A DNA stretch of 64,000 nt. Origin: Karalla daura. Taxonomy: Eukaryota > Chordata > Actinopteri > Chaetodontiformes > Leiognathidae. Shown one piece after another: positions 1 to 10,542 of the stretch. The stretch lies in assembly GCA_029224185.1 (NCBI GenBank), contig CM055194.1, forward strand, positions 24,708,402-24,772,401, written 5' to 3'. The notes under the pieces are model-generated. The model saw only the letters and a list, made by a program, of their open reading frames with translations. It made no database searches and was not told the DNA's origin. Position numbers and translations under genes: made by a program. Position 1 is the stretch's first letter. Each line of letters opens with the position of its first letter.

Positions 1-350
1 AAAGTGATGACTAAAGCTAATGGCTAGCTGCGGTAGCTCTGCTGTTGTCTCGGGGTCCTCGGCTGTGACAGCCCTGCTCCCAGCTCCTCTTCTCCGGCCT
101 GGGGTCCAGGGTGTCTCCTGCCAGGGTCTCCACTGATGTCGTGGAGTTTGGCGTATGTTAATCTGCCTTTTTGTCCTTGATTTGACTTGTGGTGCCAGCG
201 CTGCTCCGCCCTGAGAGGAGACAGCCGATGCTCTGTCACCGTCACATCTGCTCCGGAGGCTCCGGGGCTCCGAGGAGTTCTCCCCCCGGGCTCCGAGTCG
301 CTCGTCCCGGGCCCCGAGCAGCTCCTAGGGTGCAGACACTCACTCGTATT
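1..350. other. GC-rich segment, possible promoter/UTR, unassigned
   Basis: The first 350 bases are GC- and CpG-rich compared with the AT-rich DNA after about 480, as expected of a promoter island or untranslated exon. A minus-strand reading frame (24-356) crosses it, but its translation is Pro/Gly/Arg-rich and matches no family I know. I could not find the missing first coding exon of atg4b here (it should hold ATG plus about 2 codons and end in phase 1). It may be the edge of an upstream divergent gene. Low confidence in any function. Confidence 0.3.
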
Positions 351-374
351 GCTCATTAGAAGTTTCTATTGCCT

Positions 375-520
375 TCTCTGCAGATGTGGTCTAGTGGCAA
401 AAAGACCTGAATTTTAGTCCACAGGTTCGAGTCCCTTCCATGGCTGAATTGCCCCAGTGCAGGGCACATCACTCTGATTGGTCCTAGGCTGCTTTAGGAA
501 AACCTAGGAATACTTTCTGT
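375..520 (+). repeat. Degenerate tRNA-derived SINE (V-SINE-like)
   Basis: A box-A-like element (tggtctagtggc, about 386) is followed some 38 nt later by a box-B-like element (ggttcgagtcc, about 424), the internal RNA polymerase III promoter arrangement of tRNA genes. The segment after box B (ctgaattgccc...agggcac) resembles the conserved body of fish V-SINE-type elements. The tRNA cloverleaf is not intact, so this is read as a decayed SINE and not as a functional tRNA gene. Confidence 0.5.
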
Positions 521-2158
521 CTTTGTTTCTCTCTTTCCTGCAGCTTCACATCCTCACACTGAGGCACCACCTTCTGCCTGACACCTACCACTGCTGTCTT
601 CACCAACACAGCTAGACATGTTTCTCTCTATTTTTCACTGTCTCTCTTTCCAACCCAACCGGTTCAGTCAGATGTGCCCCCCCCTTCCTTCCTGATCTCG
701 AAGGTTTCAAACTCTCTTTGTGTGAGGCAGCTAACCGCTGCAGCTTTGTTGTCATTTGTTTATGTTTATGAGAAGTGTCTTCGAGACAACATTGTTATGA
801 ACAGGCACTTTGAGTAAAGCTGAGATGAGTTAAGGGTGTGTGTGCCTTTAAGTGGAGTCTGTGTTGCTTAGTTAATCTGGCTCCAAACCCAGAGTTTCCA
901 ACTGCAGAGGAGACTGCAAACACAGGCTGTTACTGTGATGATGGTCCAGTAAAGGCTCACACTGATTTATAGGTCCAGTCAGCTTTATTTTAAGTGCCAA
1001 TTCATAACAACATTACCTCAATGCACTTTACACTGCGCTATCAGAGCCAGTCAGATTTATAGCCAGGTTGTTCTACAACTTTGTTCTTCAGCTATGAGGA
1101 ACCTGCTGTGGTGATTAGGACAGAACACATGCAGTACGTAAGCTCGTACACAGGATACACCAATCTAGCATCTTGAACATTTTAAACTTGACATTAACTC
1201 AACTTTATTTAAAGAGTCAACAATTTTATCTGACACTTATATTTACATAAATAAACAAACAAACAGTATAAAAAACAGAGCCAGACAAATGGTGAGGAAG
1301 ACCTTCTAACAGGCAGGAACAAACAGAACCAAGGGAGGCAGGACCTCTGAGGAGATCGGTTGTGTTGGGAAGACAGAGGAGTGGATATGTCCAGCAGCGT
1401 CTGCTGTTCCAGCAGATGGATCCAGCACAGTATCAAAGTGGTTCTGAGAGGAGACCAGCTCTACGCAGTAGCTGGTCTGCACCTACGTCTAGATGGAACA
1501 TAAAGGAGCAGAGTCCTCCAGATACTACAGAGGAGTTAGCAGGGGTTGGTGCAGGAGAGAACATCCCATCTATTCTCATACTTATCTAAAAGCCACCCTC
1601 TCTGCTGTAAAAGTGACATTCCGATGATTTTATACATCAAATGCAGATTTCTCAGCCAGTAAGAAATAAAGTATCATCTGTGGCTCTGGAGGAACTTCTG
1701 GAATCTGATGATAATCTGAGAGATGTCGATCAGAAATCTGCAAACGTGACATAGAAAGTAAAGCTGCCAAGTGGAAGCCAGCACGAAGCAGATGCACTGG
1801 TTTGTCTGTAATACAGAGTAGAAGTTGTTGTAATGTTGTAATGCTAATCTGTACGAGCAGAACACCTGTTTTAAATGCAGTTTAAGTTTTTTGTTTTTGC
1901 CCTGCAGCTCTGTAAAGTCTATTTACAGGAAACTGAAACTGAGACTTTTTTTTAACCCCTCAGGGAGAAACAAGTCTCAGGTTCTCTATACAAACAAATA
2001 TTTTAAATGAGAGGGATTGTTTAATGACGGTGCTGTGTGTAAGTGTACACAGAGCAACTGTCCCAGAAGTGACTGGTATCCTTGTCAGTAATAAGAGACA
2101 CTTTCTCCCAGACAGATTCCCTCATATTTACCCCTGACTTTGCTTCTTTGTTTTGCAG
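520..2158. other. No gene recognised (5' flank or intron 1 of atg4b)
   Basis: This is moderately AT-rich DNA with no family-level protein match. Open frames are short and lack splice-consistent partners. It precedes the first visible atg4b exon, so it is most likely atg4b intron 1, with exon 1 upstream of the window. Confidence 0.5.
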
Positions 2159-5100
2159 CAACTTTGACGTACGACACACTTCGCTTTGGAGAGTTTGAAG
2201 ATTTTCCTGAGACCTCGGAGCCAGTGTGGATCTTAGGAAAAGAATACAATGCACTCACAGGTACGTAGGCTTGGGATGAAGCTGTGTTTACACCCTTCTC
2301 TCTGACTCCTGTCTCTATCGTAACCTCCCGCTTTCTGCTCTTGGTTCAGAGAAAGATGACATTTTGTCAGATGTCACTTCACGGCTGTGGTTCACATACA
2401 GAAAAAACTTCCCACCAATCGGTAAGTGACGCACACACTGAAGGGGTTTGGTGCGAATGTTTGTTTAGATTCTGTCTGAGACGTTGTGAGACGTGCTCGT
2501 TGTGTCTGTCCAGGTGGGACAGGCCCGACGTCAGACACGGGATGGGGGTGCATGCTGCGGTGTGGACAGATGATCCTGGCTGAGGCCTTAATGTGCAGAC
2601 ATCTGGGCAGAAGTAAGACATCTGTCAAAAATACCCAAAACAAATACCAGTTCACGCACACACAGATATATATACACATACATACACACAAACATCCATA
2701 TATCTCAGAGAACAGACAGAGCTGCTCGTAAACAGGCTTAATAAGTGGCTGCTTGTTCTCAGACTGGAGATGGGCCAAAGGCCAGAAACAAAGAGAGGAG
2801 TACATCAGCATCCTCAACGCCTTCATCGACAAAAAAGACAGCTATTATTCCATCCATCAGATCGGTAAGTGGTGGGGGTGGGGTCGAGGGTCAGACCTGC
2901 CTCAGCACATCAACAGCCCTCCCAGGAGAACACGCTCCATCAGGCTGCTCTTTGCTTCTGTTTGTTGGTGTTTTGGTTCAGACGTAAATCCACAGATAAG
3001 AGTCCAGCTCAGAGTGACCCGCACCGCCTCGCCCAGCATGTGGAAGCTTAATGTGTTATTGATCCACATGACCGAGGTTCAGGTTATACAGCAGCACAGA
3101 TGGACCATCAATAATTCAACATGTATCAAGATGACTAAATATCCAAGAACCAGATGACATATTTTCACTCCACAAGCTGTGGCTGTGGATCTGTGATGGT
3201 TGCTGGGATGTGCTGCTCCCTTCACACCCATAGAGTGAACTGTGTTGTGTTTTGGTTGCTGAACGCTGCAGCTCAAATGGGGGTTGGAGAGGGGAAGCCC
3301 ATCGGCCAGTGGTACGGACCCAACACCGTCGCACAGGTCCTAAAGTAAGTACATTATAATGTGTAACATTACATTACTTTATGGTATTTCATCTTCATCT
3401 GATATTAAAGCATTTTGCCATAATAAGATGTCTGTGGGGTATTGAAAAGTATTACAATTTGATAAATGAAGTTTGGGAAAATGAAAAGTCTTAATCATGA
3501 TGTTATTAGGTGTTGAATATCGTTGGTGTGCAAACCCCAAATAGTGAGTGTAGAAAGTTTTGTGAAGTTTTGTGTGTTTGGAGAATAACTTTGAAAGGAT
3601 TCCTACACATTCCCTGTGTCTCATCTTAGCTTATCCTTCCATCGTTCAGTTTTTGTAAATTATCATGTCATTTGTGAAACTTCCTGTCACAAGTGTCCAG
3701 AGAGCCTTCAGATCCTCCCTCTGGAGCAGATAATCAGTGGACCTGCATTCTCCTTTTATCTCAGTGAAGCGCTGCAGTGTTTTCCTGGTAGCTAAAGTCC
3801 ACACAGACGTGTTGTTATTGTCTTGTGGCTGTGGTGGCTCCTGTAAACATTTCCTAAGCTGACTTTATGATTGAGGTGAGTGGGATGTTTACGCGCTGGC
3901 ACGCCTCCCTGTGGCTGGCTCGTTGCTGGGCCCCAGACAGCCCAGCGCTGCCATGCTGCTGGCACCGTGACTCCTCCTGCTCCTCCTCAGTCCCCCTGCC
4001 ACGCAGCCACAGAGCGGCAGGCCCCGGAGCGGCAGGCCCCGGAGCGGCAGGCCCCGGAGCGGCAGGCCCCGGAGCGGCAGGCCCCGGAGCGGCAGGCCCC
4101 GGAGCGGCAGGCCCCAGGAGCTCTGAGCACCTGTGTGACTGCTGACGTGCTGCTGCTTTCAGGAAACTGGCCGTGTTCGACACGTGGAGCAGACTAGTGG
4201 TGCACGTGGCGATGGACAACACTGTGGTCATCGAGGAGATCAGTGAGTGCCAGCACGCCTCAGAGCAGTCGCAGCTGCCCTTTCAATGAGATAACATGAT
4301 CACTTTATTTATCCCTGTAAAACTATAGAAAAGCTCAAAATTCTATAAAAGTACATCACATTCACAATACACAATGTGATTCACAACAATATACAATAGT
4401 GCACAGAGAAAAATATTTTTATGATTGTCAAAATAAAGTCAAAGTCAGAGACAAACACACGATGAGATCAGTTGTCTTCCATCAGATGGAAATCTGTCCT
4501 AAACCGCTATAAATAAAATATAATCTGTCAGCCATAGTGCAGACAGAGAAGCCATCTTTTTGTTTAACTTATTTACTGCTTGTTTGTTATGGTGTCATTG
4601 ATGCTCCTCTTCGTCGTCTTCTTCTCTCCCTCTGTGGGACAAGTAAAGGTCCATGTCATCTTCTAAGCAGCTGCTTCCCTGTGAACAGACCTTTGAACCT
4701 TGTCATAGTTGTCTAACAGAGTGCGGTGCTGACAGCTGTGTGCTGGTGCCCCCCCCATACAGAGCGGCTGTGTATGCCCTGGCTGGATGCAGCCGGAGCG
4801 TGTGCGGAGGCGGAGGCGGGGGCGGAGGCGGTGGGGGAGCTGAACGGCTACCTGGAGGGGGCGTGCGCCCTGGCCGAGGAGGAGACGGCTCTGTGGAAGC
4901 CCCTGGTCCTGCTCATCCCCCTCAGGCTGGGCCTGAGCGACATCAACGAGGCCTACATCGAAACCCTCAAGGTGACCAGTTCATCCACAGCCAGCCTGAA
5001 GCTGCTCCGGTCAACACTGATGACAAAACGCTGACTGCAGGTCTGCGGCTCACATCACAAGCGCCTCAAGGAACTAAACTTGTTTTGTTTAAAGGAGACC

Positions 5101-7403
5101 AAGAGTGGAAACAAGTTTAGCTCAGCTCTGTTGAATAGAAACAGTCTATTCCAGGTGAAGACATACAGGTGCTAAAGCCTCGAGTGCTCACTGAAAGCAG
5201 ATAAAAAACGTTTCTCTGCTTCTGGTTCCTCCTCACTCACTGGTTCCTCCTCAGTCCCTGGTTCCTCCTCAGGTTCCTCCTGAGGTTCCTCCTCAGGTTC
5301 CTCCTCAGGTTCCTCCTCAGTCTCTGGTTCCTCTTCAGGTTCCTCCTCAGTCTCTGGTTCCTCCTCAGGTTCCTCCTCAGTCTCTGGTTCCTCCTCAGGT
5401 TCCTCCTCAGTCTCTGGTTCCTCCTCTGATTCTGGCTCCATCATGGATGGATGTGGAGCATCGCTCCATAGCTGCAGCTATGTAACAAGTAACATCTTGG
5501 TGAAGGAGAACCAGCTGAGGAGCTATGCTGCTTAGAAGGAACAGAGAGTCACATGATCAGTTGGGTGAATGGCAGGAGAGACAGCCAATCAGTGTTGTTG
5601 CCAGAGTAGCGGCTACGTTGTTTAGCGAGGAGTGTAAAGTGACACAAAGTCACATAAATTTACATTTAAAGCAGGTAAAGTCACTTAAAGTCACGAGGAG
5701 TCATGATCATTCGTGTGAGTGACAGGAGAGACAATCAGAGTAAAGCCTACATGTGGTTGCCAGATCTGTGCAGAAACGGAACTTAATTTTCCTACAGCTA
5801 AAAATCCTCTGAGGCATTTCTGATGGAACCAGTGTCCCAGAGAACAAAGAGAAGCGCTCTACTCGACTGTTCCAGGTCTCCTTTGATAAACAAGGACATG
5901 GTCCTCAGGTGGAGATGTGTTTGATGCTGTTTGAAGAGCCAGGTTTGTCCTAGGTGTGTGAGGGGGCTGAGATAAACCCTGCTGTCTCTGTTCACAGCAA
6001 TGCTTCATGCTGCCTCAGTCCCTGGGGGTCATTGGGGGGAAACCCAACAGTGCCCATTACTTCATTGGTTATGTTGGTACGTGGAGCGTAAAGCCTCAGC
6101 TGTGCACCACATTCATCCAGTGTCAGCGAGGCGGCTGCTGACGGCTGTGTGCTGTGTTTCTCCAGGGGAGGAGCTCATCTACCTAGACCCCCACACCACG
6201 CAGCCGGCCGTGGAGCCCTGCGAGGACGGGCAGGTCCAGGACGACACGTACCACTGTCAGCACCCGCCCTGCCGCATGCACATCTGCGAGCTGGACCCGT
6301 CCATCGCAGCGGTACGAACACCTGGCTGCCCGGCCTCACGCTGCTGCCTCTCTCTGCTCTGCTCTCATCAGCTTCTGCTTCCCTCAGGGCTTCTTCTGCA
6401 GAACCGAGGACGAGTTCGACGACTGGTGCATGCGCATACGAAGGGTACGTGTCTGACAAGCCTGAGACTGAGCATCATTTACTGGAGGGAGGGAGGGAGG
6501 GATGGAGGGAGGGATGGAGGGAGGGATGGAGGGAGGGATGGAGGGAGGGAGGGATGATAGATCTTTATATAGTTTCATCCACAGTGACACTGAATGTATC
6601 TTCACGCCACGCTCTAGTTGTTTCTCGCCTCTTTGATTCCAACTGGGACAGACTCAGTAAAAGCACAAGCAGCAGATTCTGAACCAAACACATAACTAAT
6701 CTTTCACTTTCATCTTCTCCACTAAACAGACCTCAGATCAGCGGGGAATGAACAAAGCTAAGAATTACAGTATGTTAAAATATAACTTTAGTCACAAAAA
6801 TACAAACCAGACTCCTTACAGTCAGTTTGGAAAGAGCTTGAATGCCAACAAAATTGATTAACTTATTGAAAGGTGATGAAGACTTCATACTTTTTAAGGG
6901 CTTTAATTTTCCCAAAATTGATTTATCAACTTTTAATACTTGGAATTACTCATAAAAATCCAGTTCCACCTCCTGGTTCAATACAGTGTCTGACTGGTTC
7001 AGAGCCAGTGAAAGGCAGCTTTCAGTGTAAGATGCAGCAGGGTGTGTTAGTTGTGCCTGGGGCTCAGCTTGTGTGGAGTGTCTGAGCTGCAGCAGCTCTG
7101 ACGTGTTGCTCCGCCTCCTCCTGCAGCTGTCCTGTAAACGAGGAGGTCTCCCCATGTTCGAGCTGGTGGACAGCCAACCCTCACACATGGTCAGCGTGGA
7201 CGCCCTCAACCTCACCCCTGGTGAGACACTGCTGCCCCCTCTAGACCCCCCCCAGCCCAGTGCATTGACGACTGCATTTTAATGTGTTCCCTCTCCGTCT
7301 CTTTCCACGTGCTGACGTCCACCTGGCAGACTTCTCCGACTCGGACAGGTTGGAACGCTTCTTTGACTCAGAGGACGAAGAGTTTGAGATCCTCTCCCTG
7401 TGA
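2159..7403 (+). CDS. atg4b: Cysteine protease ATG4B (autophagin-1), missing exon 1
   Basis: ATG4B is a cytosolic cysteine protease that trims the C-terminus of LC3/GABARAP (Atg8) to expose glycine and later removes them from phosphatidylethanolamine during autophagy. Twelve coding exons: 2159-2260, 2350-2421, 2514-2612, 2763-2864, 3272-3344, 4163-4242, 4763-4971, 5998-6076, 6166-6311, 6388-6444, 7127-7220, 7330-7403 (stop TGA). All junctions close in phase. Visible hallmarks are the catalytic Cys in TGWGCMLRCGQ (equivalent to human Cys74), the Asp and His in YLDPHTTQP, the motif QMGVGEGK, and the C-terminal FEIL LC3-interacting motif. The first visible exon begins with two bases of a codon before TLTYDTLRF, so the initiator exon (human-like MDA) lies upstream. 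Length is about 397 residues against 393 in human. Exon 7 of this list (4763-4971) carries an Ala/Glu-rich linker unlike mammals. Very confident of family; atg4b over atg4a from the C-terminus and overall identity. Confidence 0.95.
4013..4115. repeat. 15-bp GC-rich minisatellite in atg4b intron
   Basis: About seven nearly perfect tandem copies of ccccggagcggcagg lie about 50 bases before the acceptor of the atg4b exon at 4163. The unit length is a multiple of three, so both strands stay open and give spurious repetitive ORFs (Gly-Pro-Ala-Ala-Pro on the minus strand). Confidence 0.9.
5220..5436. repeat. 30-bp minisatellite in atg4b intron (acidic antisense ORF)
   Basis: Tandem copies of a unit built from ggttcctcctcag and tctctggttcctcctc lie in the intron between exons 4763-4971 and 5998-6076. 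On the minus strand it encodes repeated EEEPETEEEP in an ORF of 90 codons (5172-5444). That is expected from a 30-bp unit and is not evidence for a gene. Confidence 0.85.
5470..5890 (+). repeat. Dispersed repeat family 1, copy A
   Basis: This shares blocks with copies at about 13735, 20555, 23690, 27370 and 29285: a gctgaggagctatgctg start, a gtggttgccagat block, a gatctgtgcagaaac block, then ggcatttctgatg...accagtgt and a tail with gttccaggtctccttt. It lacks coding capacity, so it is a nonautonomous element or SINE-like family of unknown class. Confidence 0.6.
6484..6556 (+). repeat. GGGA/TGGA short tandem repeat
   Basis: Tandem ggga and tgga units lie in an atg4b intron about 40 bases after the donor at 6444. 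Confidence 0.9.
6805..6950 (+). repeat. Dispersed repeat family 2, plus-strand copy
   Basis: The blocks tttggaaagagcttgaat, gccaacaaaa and aaaattgatttatcaactt recur in reverse complement at about 55705-55845 and, in part, at about 3430-3545. The element is AT-rich with no coding capacity. Confidence 0.55.
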
Positions 7404-8010
7404 GGAGCTGATGGACAATGGTTTCCTGTTGGACAGTCTCGAGTGTCCGTCTCGGGGGAGGGACGCCCGAGGGGGACGAACATTAAGTGGAGGCGCGTTG
7501 AGCCGGTTCCAGCTCCAACGGTGTAGTCAGTGTGTGTCACACAGCGTTCTTCAACAGCCACTGAATGCTCTCTGTATCCTACATGAGACTGCTGGTGGAA
7601 GCCGTAGCAGGAGCTCAGGATAAATTCTGTATGCACATTTTCACATACATGTGTTTCCATTTGAGTCTTAACACTTTAAATGTCTATTCTGAAGTGATAT
7701 GGTGCCTTTCCCTGACTCCATAAGAAAAAAATTGCCATAACAGTTTTATGTTGTATAGAAACACAATGGTTCATGACGCCCATGGCTTCCGCAGTTTGTC
7801 ACTAATAACTGAAGTCTGTAACAGCCTGTAATGAAACCAAATTAAGTCAAATCTGCAAACAAGTTGTATTCATTGTTCATGCAAAATATCCTTGCCCAGC
7901 CTACAACATATACACTAGTTCATTTACAGATTATTTATTTAATCAGCACATTATATAGACAGGTGGAAAAATACAAACAATAGACTTGTAAGAGAAATCA
8001 AAAAAATAAA
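7404..8010 (+). promoter_or_regulatory. atg4b 3' UTR and poly(A) signal AATAAA (8005-8010)
   Basis: No further coding exon follows the TGA at 7401-7403. A consensus AATAAA lies at 8005-8010. Transcripts ending there would overlap the 3' end of dtymk, whose minus-strand AATAAA is at 7934-7939. Position is inferred from the hexamer only. Confidence 0.5.
7934..7939 (-). promoter_or_regulatory. dtymk poly(A) signal
   Basis: AATAAA on the minus strand, about 200 nt beyond the dtymk stop at 8141-8143, inside the presumed atg4b 3' UTR. Confidence 0.5.
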
Positions 8011-8140
8011 GTCAGAGTCTGATGGACAATGCGGTTACTCCATTCCGAGCAGGATTAAATAAGTTTTCGTGGCAGTCATTCAATCATTCAAGCAGTAAAA
8101 AGGAGGTGAAGCCTAGTTCAGAGTGCACAGGGTTAGGGCC

Positions 8141-9599
8141 TCACTTCCACAGCTCCCCTAGAGGAAGGTTCCGGGCAGCGTTGATAGCGTTCAGGCTGCG
8201 TGTAGTGATGTCACGGTGGACGTCCTCAACGCTCTGAGAGGCATCGATCACCTGCAGCAACAACAACAACAACAACAGAGGGTTACCATCATAGGAGGCG
8301 GCACTGTTGGATTAAAACAGACCTGGAAGCTGTGGAGAACTTTCACATGACTTTGTTAGATTCTGTTCACATTCACACACTTAAAAGCCTGCAAACCTGC
8401 AGACTGGTTACCAGCTCCACCTGCAGCCTGCAGACTGGTTACCAGCTCCACCTGCAGCCTGCAGACCTGCAGACTGGTTACCAGCTCCACCTGCAGCCTG
8501 CAGACCTGCTGACTGGGACTACCAGCCCCACCTGCAGACTCGTTACTAGCTCCACCTGCAGCCTCCTACCTGCCAGTTCACTGACTTGTCCTTCATCAGC
8601 TCCTCAAACTTGCTCTGAACAGCTCTCTGGAACACGCTGGTCTCGTAGCGCTCCTCTCCAAACTGGCCTCGGAGCGCCGCCTCAGACGGACTCAGCTGCA
8701 GGAACATGACCAGGTCCGGTTTGGGTAGCCCCACGTCAGGACTCTTACACCAGTCCAGACAGAAGCCCTGGAGGAGAGGAGCCAGTCAGACCATCTGATG
8801 CACCCTTGTCTCACACAGTCTTGTGTTGGATGCAGAGTTAAGGTTGGGGGAGACTTACGGGCTTGGCACCGGTGAAAGCTACTCCGGAGAAGGCGTATCT
8901 GTCAACGATCAGAGTGGTGCCCTGCTCCAGCTTCTTCTTCATGAGAGGCCTGTGGTCAGAGGGTTGTTACTGAGCTACTCAGGAGCTATGCCCCACCCCA
9001 CAGAGACAGATGGTTTGTGGGTAATTAGCCATAAATCCTCCTCCATGGTGGAAACCAAAGAACTCTTGGATTGATCAAGACAAACAGGGAGGATAGTCTT
9101 CACTAAGGTGAGGCCTAACGGGGATTCCTAAACCACACATTCAATCAGAAAAAGGAGTAATCTATCGGGCTAAACACATAGTTTGAGGACTATGGGAGGT
9201 TAGATCCATCCTGTGATGGGCCTTCAGTCTTCAGACAGGAGATACATCAGCCCAGTGGGACCTACACCATCTCCCAGCGGTTGGCGGAGAACAGCAGGTG
9301 CACCGTGTGGTCCTCCAGCTCGCTCTTGTTCTCCAGGTAGGAGCTGATCAGCTGGCCGATGGTGGTGGTCCTGTCTGGCACAGACAAAGCAGCAGCAGCA
9401 GCAGGTTAAACAGAGCTCAGAGCCCGCAGAGATCAGAGCCAGCTCAGCGGGACTCTCCGGGCCTCTCACCGGGGAAGCGCAGTCCCTCGGCCGGGAGGCC
9501 GCTCTGCAGCAGCGCCTGGAGCAGCCTGCGGCTCTGCGTGGTCTTCCCCGCCTTGTCGACGCCCTCCAGCACGATGAGAGCTCCTCTCTGAGCGGCCAT
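8141..9599 (-). CDS. dtymk: Thymidylate kinase (dTMP kinase)
   Basis: DTYMK phosphorylates dTMP to dTDP with ATP, an essential step of dTTP synthesis. Five minus-strand exons in order of translation: 9470-9599 (ATG at 9599-9597), 9266-9374, 8859-8949, 8570-8767, 8141-8251 (stop TGA). The spliced length is 639 nt, giving 212 residues, the same as the human enzyme. The N-terminus MAAQRGALIVLEGVDKAGKT contains the P-loop, VDRYAFSGVAFTGAK contains the DR motif, and the end PLGELWK matches the family C-terminus. The exon 2 donor is GTAGGT, and reading GAG ATG GT into the next exon restores the conserved frame. Intron 4 carries a minisatellite that, with the end of exon 4, has a second copy near 20046. 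It is transcribed convergently with atg4b. Confidence 0.95.
8393..8568 (-). repeat. Minisatellite in dtymk intron 4 (source-like copy)
   Basis: Tandem units of about 27-39 bp (plus strand: gactggttaccagctccac + ctgcagcctgcag) begin 2 bases after exon 4 ends. On the minus strand the array follows the exon 4 donor directly. A longer array of the same unit lies at 20090-20432, also preceded by a copy of the exon 4 end. Confidence 0.85.
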
Positions 9600-10489
9600 G
9601 GCCTCTGGACAGGGCCTGAACCTGGTCTGATGAGTCTGGTCCTGGTCTGGAGATCCAGCTCCAGCTGCGCTGTTTACCCGCCTTTTACTGAAGGCCGGAA
9701 ACGCAATGACGCACTTCCGCCGTCGTGTTTGTTGTTTTTTTTTTTTAAATAAATCGGAACAACTTTATTTAAAAGAGAAACAAAGGACAGATGATCTCTC
9801 CTGGAGCAAATCAAAATCTCAGTCCTAAAAATGAACGTTTTTCTGTTGCAGTTATGCCTGGGAAAAAATAGATAATGCCCGTGTAAATTTTGTTTACATT
9901 TAACCTTTCCAATCAACCATAATCGTCCAGTCATCACCATCACCAACGACCTTCTCTACTTTTCTGTTCGACTGTTTTATTTCGGAGTAGCTGTATTAGT
10001 TGGTTTAGATGATGGTTGTATTAAATTAGTTCAAAGCTTTCTTTTAACAAGCTCTATCACTTTCACTTATAACATGCTGCTTTAATTTTATTTATACTAT
10101 CCTATTGTAATGAGATATTAGTATGTTTTAAAATGAGTAATGATTTTAATGATTTTTATTATTATTATTTCATTATACATAAAACTTTATTCTCAAAGTT
10201 TTTTTTCTCAGTGTGGCCCTAATACTAATTTCCAGTGTGAAAGATGGTCATTGCTAACTGGGCTATTTATTCTGTAGTGTTTTTCTATTAGCATTAAGTT
10301 TGCAAATGTTCTCATCATGAATGTAATGTTGGATGTAGCAGCAAAATATACTTTTGTATGAATCTCAATGCCACGATTCAACATGTTTGCGTTGTTTAGG
10401 GAAATTATTTTCAATGCAGTCGTTACCATGGATTAATATTTGGCTGAAACATATGACAGAAGAAGAGCTCAATGTTCACAGTCAAGCAG
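9600..10489. other. dtymk upstream flank and agxt downstream flank
   Basis: Nothing coding was recognised. The first 130 bases are GC-richer and probably hold the dtymk promoter, though I see no TATA box at a convincing position. The rest is AT-rich intergenic DNA. Confidence 0.5.
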
Positions 10490-10495
10490 TTTATT
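10490..10495 (-). promoter_or_regulatory. agxt poly(A) signal
   Basis: Minus-strand AATAAA about 50 nt past the agxt stop codon, implying a very short 3' UTR. Confidence 0.6.
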
Positions 10496-10542
10496 CATCA
10501 CTCTTCATGCATCAGTAACTATGATTCATCAGCATCAGAGCC

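Noticed and set aside
375..440. Functional tRNA gene
   Set aside because: Box A and box B are present, but the acceptor and anticodon stems do not pair and the downstream sequence matches a SINE body.
5172..5444. Acidic Glu-Pro-rich minus-strand ORF
   Set aside because: It is a 30-bp minisatellite inside an atg4b intron, with no promoter, family match or splice context.
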